Positions 10,955 to 22,021 of a DNA stretch of 64,000 bases are shown in pieces. The notes under the pieces are model-generated. The model worked only from the letters and a program-made list of their open reading frames with translations, had not been told where the DNA came from and ran no database searches. Positions within the stretch are counted from its first letter, which is position 1, and the number at the start of each line of letters is the position of its first letter. Location: positions 8,432,001 to 8,496,000 of the forward strand of contig JASJZH010000006.1 of NCBI GenBank assembly GCA_037178975.1, read 5' to 3'. Source of the DNA: Oscheius tipulae. Lineage: Eukaryota > Nematoda > Chromadorea > Rhabditida > Rhabditidae. The position numbers and the translations under genes were made by a program.

Positions 10955-13900
10955 ATGGAGAAGAACATCAACAATGAAATACGTCACTATTCCATCAAAT
11001 GCACAGTTGGGGATCAGATCCGTCGATTCCGCATTGAGGTAAGGCTCTAGTAATACTCTAGTAATACTGACTACAACGGTTCCACTTATCAAATCTCAGC
11101 CAACATCTGTTCAAAAGCGGGAAGCTAGATTGATCTTGTTTAAGTGACCTTCACTTAAAATGTGTGCTACCGATTGAACGAATTGGGAAACCGTCCTTAA
11201 GCTTTTAGCAATGTGCAGTAGTTTCTAGAAACATCTGGACGCCCATTGGGAACATCTCGTTGTTATCATTACTTTCGCAATTGAAAATGATGTGGCGTTC
11301 GATTTCACAACTAGCTTTGGTTGCTGGAAATCGGTTGACTGACATTAAGGTTATGCTAAGAACGGTTTAGAAACCGAGTATCTTTCGTCATTAGGACTTC
11401 TAGACGGATCCTGACCTGTGCATAAACAGCCATGTTTCTTACTATAATTTTACGTCGTCGGAAAATCGACGGCCGTGGGAAGAGCATCGTAATTTGGAAA
11501 AATAATAGGTCTTTCTTCTCCGCTGAGAGCTTACCGTAAGAAAGACGGAACGAACTAATTAATCTTCTGGCCGAATCCAAATTTAGCAGAAACCACCATG
11601 TTTGTCTCTCAAATTTCACAATTCTATCAGAGTCACACAGAGGCTATCAATAGTGTCAGTTGATGCGACAAACAGAGAGGGGGCCCAAAATAAATTGAGG
11701 ATTGTCGTCGATACTTGACACCGATATTTACAGGGCACCAATAAACAGGAGCTGTACGAGGCTCTCTGTGAGGAAGTCAAGACCAACGACGGTGTCCAGA
11801 TCTACTGGACGGACGACGAGGATGACCAGTGTGTTCTTAACAGTGCCGCCGACCTGGATGAGGCCGTACAACAAGCCCAGAACAACATCGTCCGGATGTA
11901 CGTGAAGGAAACTAAGTCAACTCAGGGAGCTGCTGCTCCTGTCACCATCACCCCTGTACAAACTGACGCCGTCTCTGGAATCAACCCGATGGGACAGCGC
12001 CCTCTCGATGCTCATCATCGCGATGTTGTATTCCACAAACATGATCCTAACTACAAAATTCGTTTTAGGGAGCTGTTCATAACGCCACCTGTGATCTCTG
12101 TGACTGCTGCATCATCGGTCACCGCTTCATTTGCCTGGAATGCGACGACTACGATCTCTGTGCCAGCTGCGAGAGCACCAGTGCGCACTATGAACATGTC
12201 ATGATGCGCATCGTCGACCCGAACACTACAAAAATTCCTTGGGGAACCAAGGTCTTCCAGAGTGAGAGAGCTTTGATCACATTTATTCATAAGCTCATTT
12301 AAGATGTTCACCGTATCCATCGGAGCCTCGAAAAAAAGACCGCCGACGAGAAGCTGAAGGATCTGGCCAAGAACAGTGTTCAGGCAATTAGCGAAGTTGG
12401 ATCTTTCATCGCCGCCGCTCTGAACGACTTCGGAATCGAAACCACCTATGAGGTCCGAAACGGCGGACAGAGATGCGGAACACGCAAAGAGGCTTCCGCT
12501 CCAGCTACTCCGGTGACGCCGGCCGCTCCAGTGTCCGCCACTGTTCCTGTGGTTTCTCAGGAAACTCCGGTCCTGGTTGAGGTCAAGGTTGAAGAAAAGA
12601 AGGAGGCCCCGGCTGTCCAGAAGGCTGAGAAGAAGGAACTCACTCAGGAGGACAAGACTACCGTGGCTACTGTGATGGAAAATCTGCTCAACGATGTCCA
12701 GAAGAAAGGAAGGGAATTCAGAGCTGCTGTTGAACAGAAGAAACAAGAAGGGGTCAAGGAGAAGCAAGCTCGCAAAGCTGAGGTGATAAAGATCCTAGAC
12801 GAGAAGAAAAAAGCGGCGAAGCAGACCACCGAGGAGAGCCCCTTCGCTCAGGTAAAGAGTGATGGTCCTCCTGGATTCGCCACTAGGGAAAAGTAATTTG
12901 CGTCGGGATTCAGAAAAACATATTTTTAGGCCTTTCCGCTACCGCGATGATGAATCCGATCTTGGAGCCAATTCTTTCGGATCTGGAAATGGTTCGGCAA
13001 GACGATTCGGAAGACCTACTGCCCGCGGAGGGTTCGGTGCCGCTTCAGGAGTCTCGAGTAGCAGAGGATATTCTCGAGGATTTGTTAATGAGCCGAGAAA
13101 CAACTTCGAACGACCCGGGTTCAGCCAAAGTGGCTTTCAGAACAAGGAGGAAGCATTCGGATATCAGAGCAACTTTGGAGATAACAGAAACAGCTTTGGA
13201 GGATGTGACTTTGGCGGCGGCTCGAGATTCGGCAGCGGACGAGGATTCGAGAGCAGCCGTGGTGGATTCGGCAACGACGGATTCGCCAACGGTGGAGGAA
13301 GCAACAAGAACAGTTTCGAACAACCCGGATTCGGCCAAAGTGGCTTCCCGAACAGAGAAGAAGAAAAGCAGCAGACCGGTATTGGAGGTAACAGCAGCTT
13401 CGGGGGAAGTGGATTCGGCAGCGGACAAGAATTTGAGATCAGCCCCCAAGCTGTATTCGGCGCCAATTCTGACAGTTTCGGGAACAGCCGTGGAGGATTT
13501 GGAAGCAAGCCAACTGGATTCGGATCAGTAGCTCCTGAATGCGGATTTGGCAGCGGTAGCTTTGAGAACAAGTCAAGTGGATTCGGAGGTTTTGAAAACA
13601 AGCCAGGTGCATTCGGAAGCGGATCTAGATTCGGAAAGCCCCGTCACCCCTACAGCGAGAGAACTAGGGCAGACTTTGGCACCCGTCCGAGATACTCCTT
13701 TGAATACGGACCCGAGTTCGAGGACTCTGACGATGACGGCTGGGGCTTAGGAAGCGGCCATTCTGATCACCATGGCTTTGGAGCACCTTCGTTCGAAAGC
13801 CCCAAGAAGTCCTCTTTCGGAGGAGACAGCTCTTTTAGCTTCGGTGCTGTTAAAGGCGAGAAGAGCACCTCTGTTTTTGAGCAACCGAGACCTGTGAAAT

Positions 13901-14525
13901 ATTCCGCCGATGATAAGAAGGCTCCCGAGGAGTTCGCTCCTCCGCCTCCCACCCAGCTCAAAAAGGAGAAGACACCCGAGGAGGAGAAGATAGACGAGAT
14001 CAAGAAAGAAGAAATCAAGAAGAATGCCTCTCGCACCAACAAGGAGTTCTACAAGATGGTTCAGCAGAAAGTGAAGCAGGATGTCGCCCCCGAAGCTCAA
14101 GAAGCTGAAGATGACAAGCTTGTGGTCATCGATCCGGATCAGGAGTCCGTCGGCTCCGATATTGTCACTTTTCCCGAGGATTGCGACAGGTACATTCGGT
14201 GTGAACATACTAGAAAACTTGTATTCAGTGACGGATGGGTCGATGCCGCCGAGAAGGCTGCTTCTGAACGTGTCAAGGAAGTCTCTGCCGCCCCGGCTTA
14301 CCCGAAGTTGGATGAGACTGTCGTCGAATTGATGCCAGAAACCAACCAGGCCAACAATATTGAAGTCGATAAGACTGTAAGACATTGCCATACTCTTTCA
14401 CATAGTGTTTTCAGCTCGCCGCTCTCATCAGCTTTGGCTACTCCGATACCCAGGCCCGTCGAGCCATCTCTCACTGTGGATGCGACATCGAGAACTGCCT
14501 CGACTACATCACACTCCAGGAGTAA
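10955..14525 (+). CDS. SQSTM1: p62/sequestosome-1 homologue with large FG-rich insert
   Basis: Selective-autophagy receptor of the p62 type. Exons 10955-11038, 11734-12027, 12069-12261, 12304-12892, 12930-14376 and 14415-14525 give 905 residues, about twice the usual p62 length. Residues 1-90 form a PB1 domain with an acidic OPCA-type motif (YWTDDEDDQCV). Residues 130-175 form a ZZ zinc finger (CDLC, CLEC, DLCASC, closing histidines). A Lys/Glu-rich, probably helical region spans about 280-385. Residues 394-640 are a Gly/Ser/Phe low-complexity region with about two dozen FG dipeptides. Residues 869-905 are a UBA domain (SFGYSDTQARRAI). There is no FW domain as in NBR1. The acidic DSDDDGWGLG motif resembles an LC3-interacting region but lacks the aliphatic residue at W+3. 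Introns are 37 to 42 nt except the first (695). An acceptor ends 29 nt before the ATG. AATAAA is at 14639. Confidence 0.93.
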
Positions 14526-14898
14526 GCCACGAATGTAAATAATGATCTTCGCTGTATATAGATACATGTATATAGAACATGTTTCTGATTTTTCTTTTTC
14601 CCTATTGAAGCTAGCTGTCATCTTTCTGTTTCTGGTCAATAAAATTTCGGGAAAATCATTCTGGTCTGTTTGCAGGTAGAGTAAAGTTGCACCGATAGCT
14701 TGACAAGATATAGCGAAGAGGTTTATTTCTCTCGGATACGGATTGCATTATATAGCGTGTGATCAGTTAGATAGCTCAGATAACGCGGTTAGTGCGGGTC
14801 TTGTACAAACTTCAAGGTACGATTCGAATCTTCCATTCCTTCATTCATTTTACTTCACCGCTTCCCGATTGATCTAAATTGCCAATTAGGTTTTCGAT

Positions 14899-15712
14899 AT
14901 GGTCTCTGTTCACCCCTGTGCAGATATCCGGTCAATCCCCCTTGTTGTGAAGACGAATGTACATTTGTGGAAACAGAAGAGCGATGGAGAGTCTCTTGCC
15001 GATCTGTGCAGGCAGATGAAAAAAAGGCTTTTCATAAAGCTGAGAATGAGGTTTGAGGTGGATGATGTTTTATGGATGAAGGACCCATTGTGAGTGCAAT
15101 AATTTAATGGAGAGGTGGATTGGAAGTAGTGTGCTTTTAATGACAATAACAATAGATATCCGGATAATTACTTTTTGGGTCTTTTGTCCGTATGGTTTTG
15201 TTGACTGATGCAATACCAAATAGAGGGAACTCTTAAATTCTATTTTAGAAATGGCGCTCAAGAGATCTTTAAAACTACGAAAAGACTCTTGGCTTGTTCG
15301 AGCTTTGAAGCTGGCTTTTAGCAAGTAAACAAGGATGCTGTTCACTTTTAATGCATTCCACTTACACCCTTGTTGGGAGGAAAACAGATTACCATCCTAA
15401 AAATAGGAAAAGGGAACGAGAGTTCTCGTGATACGGTAGCAATCGTGGTGGGACCTACGAGCTGCGTGGCTGGACCCAGAATTGGGTGCGAATTCAAACT
15501 GAGCTAGAAGCAACAACCCCTTCCATCTCTCGTTTTTCAAATGTTTCCGCTGGTCGATAAATTGGTAGTAGCTTACTACGAAGATGAAGGCGTTCCTAGA
15601 AAAGGTTGGGCAGCTTTGGAACGACCCGCAGGAGCTTGACTCACCGAGCTCTCCAAGGATCTCTATCGTTGATACGGATAGAAACTTTACCTTTTACCGC
15701 CCTCTGACATAA
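14899..15712 (+). CDS. Orphan protein of 173 residues
   Basis: Not recognised. Exons 14899-15089, 15226-15324, 15440-15542 and 15584-15712 close in frame to 173 residues. Support: an acceptor ends at 14889, ten nt before the ATG; introns have GT-AG ends and one has the typical 41-nt length; AATAAA sits at 15724, twelve nt after the stop. The protein has no signal peptide or membrane segment. Its N-terminal half is basic (QMKKRLFIKLRMRF, ALKRSLKLRK). A Trp-rich segment follows (ELRGWTQNWVRIQ), and it ends NFTFYRPLT. It lies 373 nt after SQSTM1 on the same strand, so it could be the second gene of an operon. Exon choice for the second and third exons is the weakest part of the model. Confidence 0.55.
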
Positions 15713-16712
15713 ACTTCTCTCGGAATAAATGAACTTTTGTTCAATCTTTTGGTAGTAAATACCCACGTGAGCTTGTCACTTTAATTCTTCATTTTGCAAG
15801 ATTATGAGGACCAAAAGTATAGTTACAAGAGGCACTTTCGACTTTACATTTTCCATGTAGTTTCTTTTGCTTTCCTGTCAGCCAATTTGGATCATTGTTT
15901 TAGCAATTCGTACAGAACTTCAGGTACAAAAGCGGTAGTTTCATTGTAAGGACGGATTAAAGAACAGGTTGAGTCGGTGAGATAGGGATAACCTGTCTGA
16001 AAGAAATCTGAAAGCTTTACTCTAAGTCGACTAGGAGAGTTTGTTCTTCCAAAACTAGCTCAGAAACCCCTATAACATTTCAAATCTTGGGCTGCGAGTG
16101 CTCGTTGACTTAGCCTACTAGGAGACAAAGAGGTCAGAGGCAAAAATAAAACATGCAGGAGGTACCGATACTTTTTTTGGTAAAAATTTAAGGGAAGATC
16201 ATCAGAAGGGTGAAAGGCAATTATAGTTGGACCGATAACAGGGTCCTTTTATACTGTTATGTCCAATCAGGGCTAAGAGGACGAGACAGAGAGAAGGGCA
16301 AGAGAATGTGAAGCCAACGCTCGAGCCCAGCGGAGAGAGGAGCAAGCGAGGCGCAGCGAAAGAGTAAGAGCTCAAGAGCACTGGATTCTCCTTTATTTAG
16401 GGTGTGTAGTTACAGTAATCCAGTATGGGCGCCCCTTTATTAATGACATGCGTTGCTAGCGTTGAGAAGAAGTTGGCGGAAGGCACTGCCCAAAAGAAGT
16501 ATAAAGAGAAAACAAGGAGAAGAAGCTTAGATAACAACGAAACTGGTAGTTTTGAATCTGCTCGACTTGGGATGAAAGTTTATTATTAGTTAGTTAAAAG
16601 TAAAGCTTTTGTGCTTTTATGGGCTTGGTAAACTATTTCGGAAGACATAACCCGGATTTTGCCTAGACTTCTTCTTTTTCTCCCTCGATTTATCTGAAAT
16701 TTTCGGGCGCTA
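15713..16712. other. Intergenic, no gene recognised
   Basis: One kilobase between the orphan gene and the death-fold-like candidate. Apart from the poly(A) signal at 15724, nothing can be supported. Confidence 0.55.
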
Positions 16713-17573
16713 ATGGATCGAATGAGAAGCCGACCCAACTGTCAGAAGGTCCGCATCGAATACAAGGTTCTCGACATGTTGGGTTCATGGGCTGTGAGTC
16801 GAGCTATTAGGAATGAGCCAATATTTTTTTGAGTCCTGGTATTTTGAATTTGAAGACGGGATCACCAAATTTACATTTACATTTTATTTAACGGTATCAA
16901 AGGGGTTTCCTAGATTGGGTCCCTTGCCGCTCCCATGGCTCGAACCCACTCTTCGTCGTCCAATCTTGCTGCTCGCATGATGTTCCTGGGTATAAAACTG
17001 AGCCTTTTTTGTTATCGACCCTAAAAAGATCTACTTGGCTGGCTTTATACTACAATATACTCAAAGGAGGGAGTCGTCAAAAAAAGGAACTTTCTAATGG
17101 GCCATTCTGATCAATCATTATTGATAGGAGCTCGCTGTCAAGTATGGACCACACATGCCGGAGGCAAGTGCTTTTTACAGGATGCTTCGTACTCGTCGAG
17201 AAGAGAATTTTGATCAAAAGACTCTGTTCTTGTGTCTGCTCTACCTGAAGAAGAATAATGTCATGGCTCTATTCCGAAAAACGATCCAGTAGAGCGAAAT
17301 ATAGAAATACCAAATCTCGAATCTAGAAACCTGGTATAAAACTTATATAGACAGTATTAGGGCCTCGTCTCGAATAATGACAAACGGTGTCTAGATATAC
17401 TTTCAGGCGAGGTTTTCGAGAGAGTACCTGAACTTGGCTGGACTGTTACTGAACAGGTAGTCAGGAGTACATCGAAATGGCAAGATATTGCCAAATTGAA
17501 ACACGATCTGTGCGAAATTTTCCTTCCTAATGGTGCAGCTCCGGACTTAGCTGAGATACTTGTAAACGCATGA
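16713..17573 (+). CDS. Possible death-effector/death-fold protein, exon structure unresolved
   Basis: Tentative gene. Three or four blocks look coding. 16713-16793 reads MDRMRSRPNCQKVRIEYKVL and ends at a GT donor. 16914 onward reads SNLAARMMFL. 17128-17289 reads ELAVKYGPHMPEASAFYRML, then an LFLCLLYLKKNNVMALFRKT helix. 17407-17573 contains WQDIAKLKHDLCEIFL and ends LVNA with a TGA stop. The second and third blocks resemble helices 2 to 6 of a death-effector domain, including the pattern of a hydrophobic ALFRK-type last helix. I could not join all the blocks in one frame, and no acceptor lies close to the proposed ATG. It may be a decayed gene or a model I failed to resolve. Family assignment is inference from pattern only. 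Confidence 0.3.
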
Positions 17574-18143
17574 GTGCCACTGACTCCTTGAGGTTATGGT
17601 CGACGCTAGACAAAATGGTTTGTTTGGATACACAAAATGCAATTATAGCCATTCTGGACATATCAAATGTTTTACTTTAGTTTTTTTTCTGTAGAGTAGT
17701 TCATCTCAACGGCGCTCTTCCATGTAAAAAGCAAAATGTTCCCGATAGAGTCAATCTCTTCCTCCTATCTGTACACTTTTTTCTCGATCACTTCATTTCA
17801 CAGGTTTTTGTTATCGAAACAATTAAACTTCTAAGGTGTCTGTATTTCTGTCGCTTCGATTGTCTGTCCGAGGGCACGAAACAAAACAAAGGTGTTGTGT
17901 TTTGTTCTTCTAAAAGTTATGCAATTAGGTTCGATTTGAAAACAACCAGTCAGCTTCTCTTTAAGCCATTTTCAAAATGTAAAAGCCTAATACTTGACTT
18001 CGCCCCTGAGGGCTCCGACCGCATAACCCATTTAGATACGGATTGTAACTCTGGTCTTATTATGCTTTATGAAATGCAGATTCTTTATAATTGCACAACA
18101 AGCATTGTGGCAAAAATATTATAAAAACAAACTCAGTTCTTCA
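17574..18143. other. Intergenic between convergent genes
   Basis: About 570 bp of AT-rich sequence between the death-fold-like candidate and the 3' end of ACTMAP. No gene or repeat recognised. Confidence 0.5.
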
Positions 18144-19024
18144 CTACTTTCTAGCAACAAGCACACATCCTCCAGTCAGATCAATTCCTTCTGGAGGCAG
18201 GACATAGTCAGTGTCAGGCCGATCAGGCCCAGAGCTATGAAGTTGACCATTACTCTTCTTTAACTGGTCATAGTTCCATAGAGCCATGAATCTGAACTGA
18301 CAATCTTTTAGCTTTTTAACGTTCCTACTTTGACTTTCCGTGCTGAACAAGGACGTGCACTGGTCTCTCCAAGTCTTTCGAAGAAAGGGAACCAGTGATT
18401 GGTTCGACGTCTTCACAGACGAAGCTGGTAATCAGGAAACCAACCTGAAAAATAAATCTAAAAATCGGCCGTAGTGACTTACAATTATGCACCAATGAGC
18501 CTTGTGACCGTTGAGAAAAGCCGGCTCGTGATTCCTGTCGCAGTCATAGGGGACAAGCCAAAGATTTCCGGACAAAAGTTGAGACGTTAGCTCTTCAACA
18601 GATGGGAAGTCGCACTTTTTGACCTTCAGATCGGGGAACATGTCTTGTCCGAGCTCAGCTAGCCATTTGTCTACAAAAAATCATGAATACAATCGTTTAA
18701 GAAAGGTCCTACTCGAAAACATTTCTCCATTCCTCGTAATTTTCCGTCGTTTTGCTTCAGTGTCAATTTCTTCAATGGACATTGAGGTTCCTAGAGTCGT
18801 TACAGCCATATGAAGAGCAACCAGACCACATCTATAGCCGACTTTTACAGCAAAATAACACAGGATACTCACTGTGGTCCATTCTGCAGAACATTTTCCA
18901 CCTTTGTAGCGAAAATCTTCACTCCTGGAAGTTCGTACTCCTCACTGGCTCCAATGGCGCAATCCTGATTCCTAAGCATTTCTATCCTATTGCAGATGTT
19001 TCTGGGTATGAAACTGAGATCCAT
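18144..19024 (-). CDS. ACTMAP: Actin maturation protease (ACTMAP/C19orf54 family)
   Basis: Cysteine protease family that removes the N-terminal residue(s) from newly made actin. Exons 19024-18873, 18831-18713, 18670-18483, 18444-18329 and 18291-18144 close to 240 residues; human ACTMAP is longer mainly because of a Pro-rich N-terminus absent here. The catalytic Cys lies in NGPQCGLVALHMA (compare the family GPQCGLVAL). The catalytic His lies in GHKAHWC, preceded by LVPYDCDRNHEP. The C-terminus has the HGKSKFMALWNYDQ and SNGQL blocks and a YVLPPEG ending. Introns are 37 to 42 nt. An acceptor (first base 19031) lies seven nt before the ATG. The gene is head to head with TIM50. Confidence 0.93.
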
Positions 19025-19238
19025 TTCGACCCTAAAAATGATAAAAATTGTCTGATAAGAATCGAAAGAGCGAGATTAGACATTTTTACACAACTTTTCC
19101 CCGTTCGGTTGCAAGCAGTACGCAAATATGATGCTTCCTGTCAAACGTCTAATCCCTCTCCTAAATTTGTTTTATCTTGTAAAAACAGAAGATTATTTCC
19201 ATTCTAATACACTTTTCTATAAAAATTATTTTCAGATC
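19025..19238. promoter_or_regulatory. Head-to-head ACTMAP/TIM50 intergenic region
   Basis: Only 214 bp separate the divergent start codons, so both promoters and leaders must sit here. Acceptor-like sites flank it on both sides (reverse strand before 19031, forward ending at 19235), leaving about 200 bp for both transcripts to begin. Confidence 0.5.
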
Positions 19239-22021
19239 ATGAAGGGTACGGGCCTGATCCGAATTCTGCTGATGTCCAAGACCAATATCCGTTTCTCAAG
19301 CAATGGCGGCTATTTCGTCTCACAGTTGCCACATACAAATGTCAGGAGCCCTTTTGCTGACCCTTCGAGGATTGCGGTATGTGTTCAATATATTTTCCCG
19401 TTTCTAATTTTCGTTAACTGAAGCTTTCCGATTTTCAATAATGTCACGTAGTTTCAGTCGTCATCCCAACTGGAGCACCGGGCAGCTATCGAGATTCCGC
19501 CAATTCCGCCAAAAGAGTCGCTACCAGTTCGAGAACATGACCCGGAGCATATTTTAAACGAAATCAAGGTGACATTGGTAAGAGAGGAGCCGACCGTTGA
19601 CCCGTCCACTTTCAAGGTTTCGCTTCCTTAGTTTCGTTCAAGTTTCTGTTGTAGAAAGTACAGGAAAAGCCCCTTTCCGCCCTTGATGAGCTCACCCAGC
19701 TGGGTAAGTCCATCAAAAAGATGGAGAAAGTCAGTTCAGACGGCTCGGATGGGTCGTCTAAGTCTGATGAGGTATGGTTCCAACTGTATTTTGCTAGATA
19801 TTTAATTGAGCTTACTATCCACTTATTGATTGTCGATAGAAGCAATTTGGTTTTTTCGGCTGTTTTCTAAAAACAAGGCTCACTTGAGATAAAGGAAGCT
19901 GTTCTGCTTTTCGGTTTGCCTCTCCCCTGGGGCAAATCGTTTTCATTCTTTTGGTGTATATAACTGTTTGACGAGGTTGCTATGTCTCCTGGAGGTGCGT
20001 GAGCTATTCAAAAGCAGAAAAAAACATAGAATCTGAAACTGAAACAGGAAGCTATGGATATTTACAAGTTATTTCCAGGGTTTTGACCGTGAAGCTGAAG
20101 CTGAAAAGAGACGAATTCGAATGGAGAAAAACACTCGAATCGGAGGGCTGTTTCTGCTAGGAAGTGCAATCGCCGGATCCATAGCTTTTGCTCTCTATTA
20201 TGGTTTGTTCTCCCTACCAATTAACTGAACAAATTTTCCAGGCCGTGCTAAGAGAGACGATGCTGGTAATGTCATTCCTGATGAGCATACTGGTTCTCTA
20301 TTGGCTCCCATCTACAGAATTTACGACAGCATTTGGGCGTGGAGAGACGTATGTTTTTTCTAACTACCTTCTTGACCAGTTTTCCAGTTTGTGGTCGAGC
20401 CTGCCAGAGAAGTCCTTCTGCCCGATCCTCTTCCAGCTCCGTATCTTCAGCCCAAGTACACCGTGGTTATTGAAATGAAAAACGTCATGGTTAACCCACA
20501 ATGGACGTACAAAACTGGTTACCGATTTGCAAAACGACCTGCTCTCGACTACTTTCTGGACATTGTAGGCTATCCCAACTTTGAGGTGAGTGTCGTATTG
20601 TATTATTTTACAATACTAAATTGACCTCGTTAGCACGATTCCACTGACGATATTCGGCCGAGGCTTGAACCTACCAATTGGGTCGGCTTCTAGAGCCGAG
20701 CCGAGTTAGATCGCAACAGAATCCCTGCATATCTGTTTCACCATGTCTGCAAAGTGCATAGCGTAAACAGCCCTATTCGACCCTTCACGCGAGCCATAAA
20801 CATGTCTTAATTCATACTACTTGCAGCTACAGTCATACATATGCTGTGAAAACTGAGTATCTTCAGGTTGTTATCTACACGAGTGAATCGGCAATGACTG
20901 CCATGCCGGTAGTTGATTCGATCGACCCTAAACAACGAATTATGTTCCGTCTCTTCCGTGACTGCACTAAATACGCTAATGGGCATCATATGAAGGTACT
21001 TTTACTGGGTATTCTCCTGATTTTCGGTTCAGGACCTGTCGAAATTGAACAGAGATCTGAGCAAGGTCATTTACATCGACTATGATGCCAAGGCCGGAAG
21101 TCTCAACCCCGAAAACATGCTTCGTGTGCCGGAATGGAAAGGAAACGCTGATGATACTTCTCTTGTTGATCTCGCCGAACTGCTCAAAAGTGAGTTCACG
21201 ATATTTTGAAGTAAAAGTGGCTTTAGCTATTCATTTGTCTGATGTTGATGATGTTCGCCCTACTCTCCAATACTACTCACAATTCGATGATCCTGCCAAG
21301 GAATTCAGAAAACGTGCCATCTACTTAGCTGAACAGGTAATCTTTTGGTTCAGTTTTTTGTTTCTCTAGGACAAATATCAGATAGATACTTCTCTGGAGA
21401 ACGCTAGCGTCGTACTTTTTGACCGTCTCTGAGTAAACGGCAACATTGTATTGTTTTGCGCGACAAGTGTAACCAGGGAATGACCAGAAACCTAGGTTTT
21501 TTGTTTAGATCCTAGCTTTCTTCTACCAGGAAATGAAAACTAAACCAAAATAGACACTAAGTAAAATCAAAACCTGAATGATCGGAAGTTTTCTACCTGA
21601 TTCACTAACACAGCAAATAGTTTTTTAGTTTCTCTAGACTGAACTATCATTGAATAGAAATGTTGAGCTTGTTTTCCATCGTACAGGAGTTCTGGGAACA
21701 TCAAAAGAATCGGTCCCAAGGCGCCACTAAGCTACCGAAGCGTCATGACACGGACTGAAGACGCTGACGACTATGCAAAGCGTTGTTCTGGTTAAAGGCG
21801 CTCAGCATCTTCCAATGCGTTTCGCACTCTGCTGATGTACTACTCCGATATCTCAGGGGTAGAACGGCGGCCTTGGGACCTCTTTAAACAGTGTTAAATT
21901 TTCTAAAATATAGTTTATTTTTCAGGAAGCTCAACGTGAACACGCCCCCGTCGAGCACGACTCTTATGTGAAACGATTCTCAGGAAAATTGTTCGGATTC
22001 CGTCGTCATCAAACCACTTAG
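19239..22021 (+). CDS. TIMM50: Mitochondrial import inner membrane translocase subunit TIM50
   Basis: Receptor subunit of the TIM23 complex that receives presequence proteins in the intermembrane space. Ten exons: 19239-19376, 19458-19616, 19655-19771, 20079-20202, 20242-20348, 20388-20585, 20867-20995, 21033-21189, 21227-21336, 21926-22021; 444 residues. The basic N-terminus suits a mitochondrial presequence. One membrane segment (GGLFLLGSAIAGSIAFALYY) lies near residues 150-175. The FCP1-like/HAD domain follows: YTVVIEMKNVMVNPQWTYKT, RFAKRPALDYFL, YTSESAMTAMPVVDSIDP, FRDCTKYANGHHMKDLSKLN, YYSQFDDPAKEF. The acidic DxDxT phosphatase motif is absent, as is usual for animal TIM50. Introns of 37 to 39 nt are mixed with four longer ones (81 to 589). 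The ATG is three nt after an acceptor at 19235. Confidence 0.97.

Noticed and set aside
12051-12767. Long reverse-strand frames over SQSTM1 (also 13747-14391)
   Set aside because: Shadows produced by biased codon use of the forward gene; Leu/Ser/Phe-rich complements of Lys/Glu/Gly codons.
14765-14841. tRNA-like stretch (TAGCTCAG ... GATTCGAATC) with tRNA-like spacing
   Set aside because: The A-box and T-loop words are about right and spaced correctly, but the acceptor stem and T-stem do not pair and position 53-61 is mismatched. Not callable as a tRNA.
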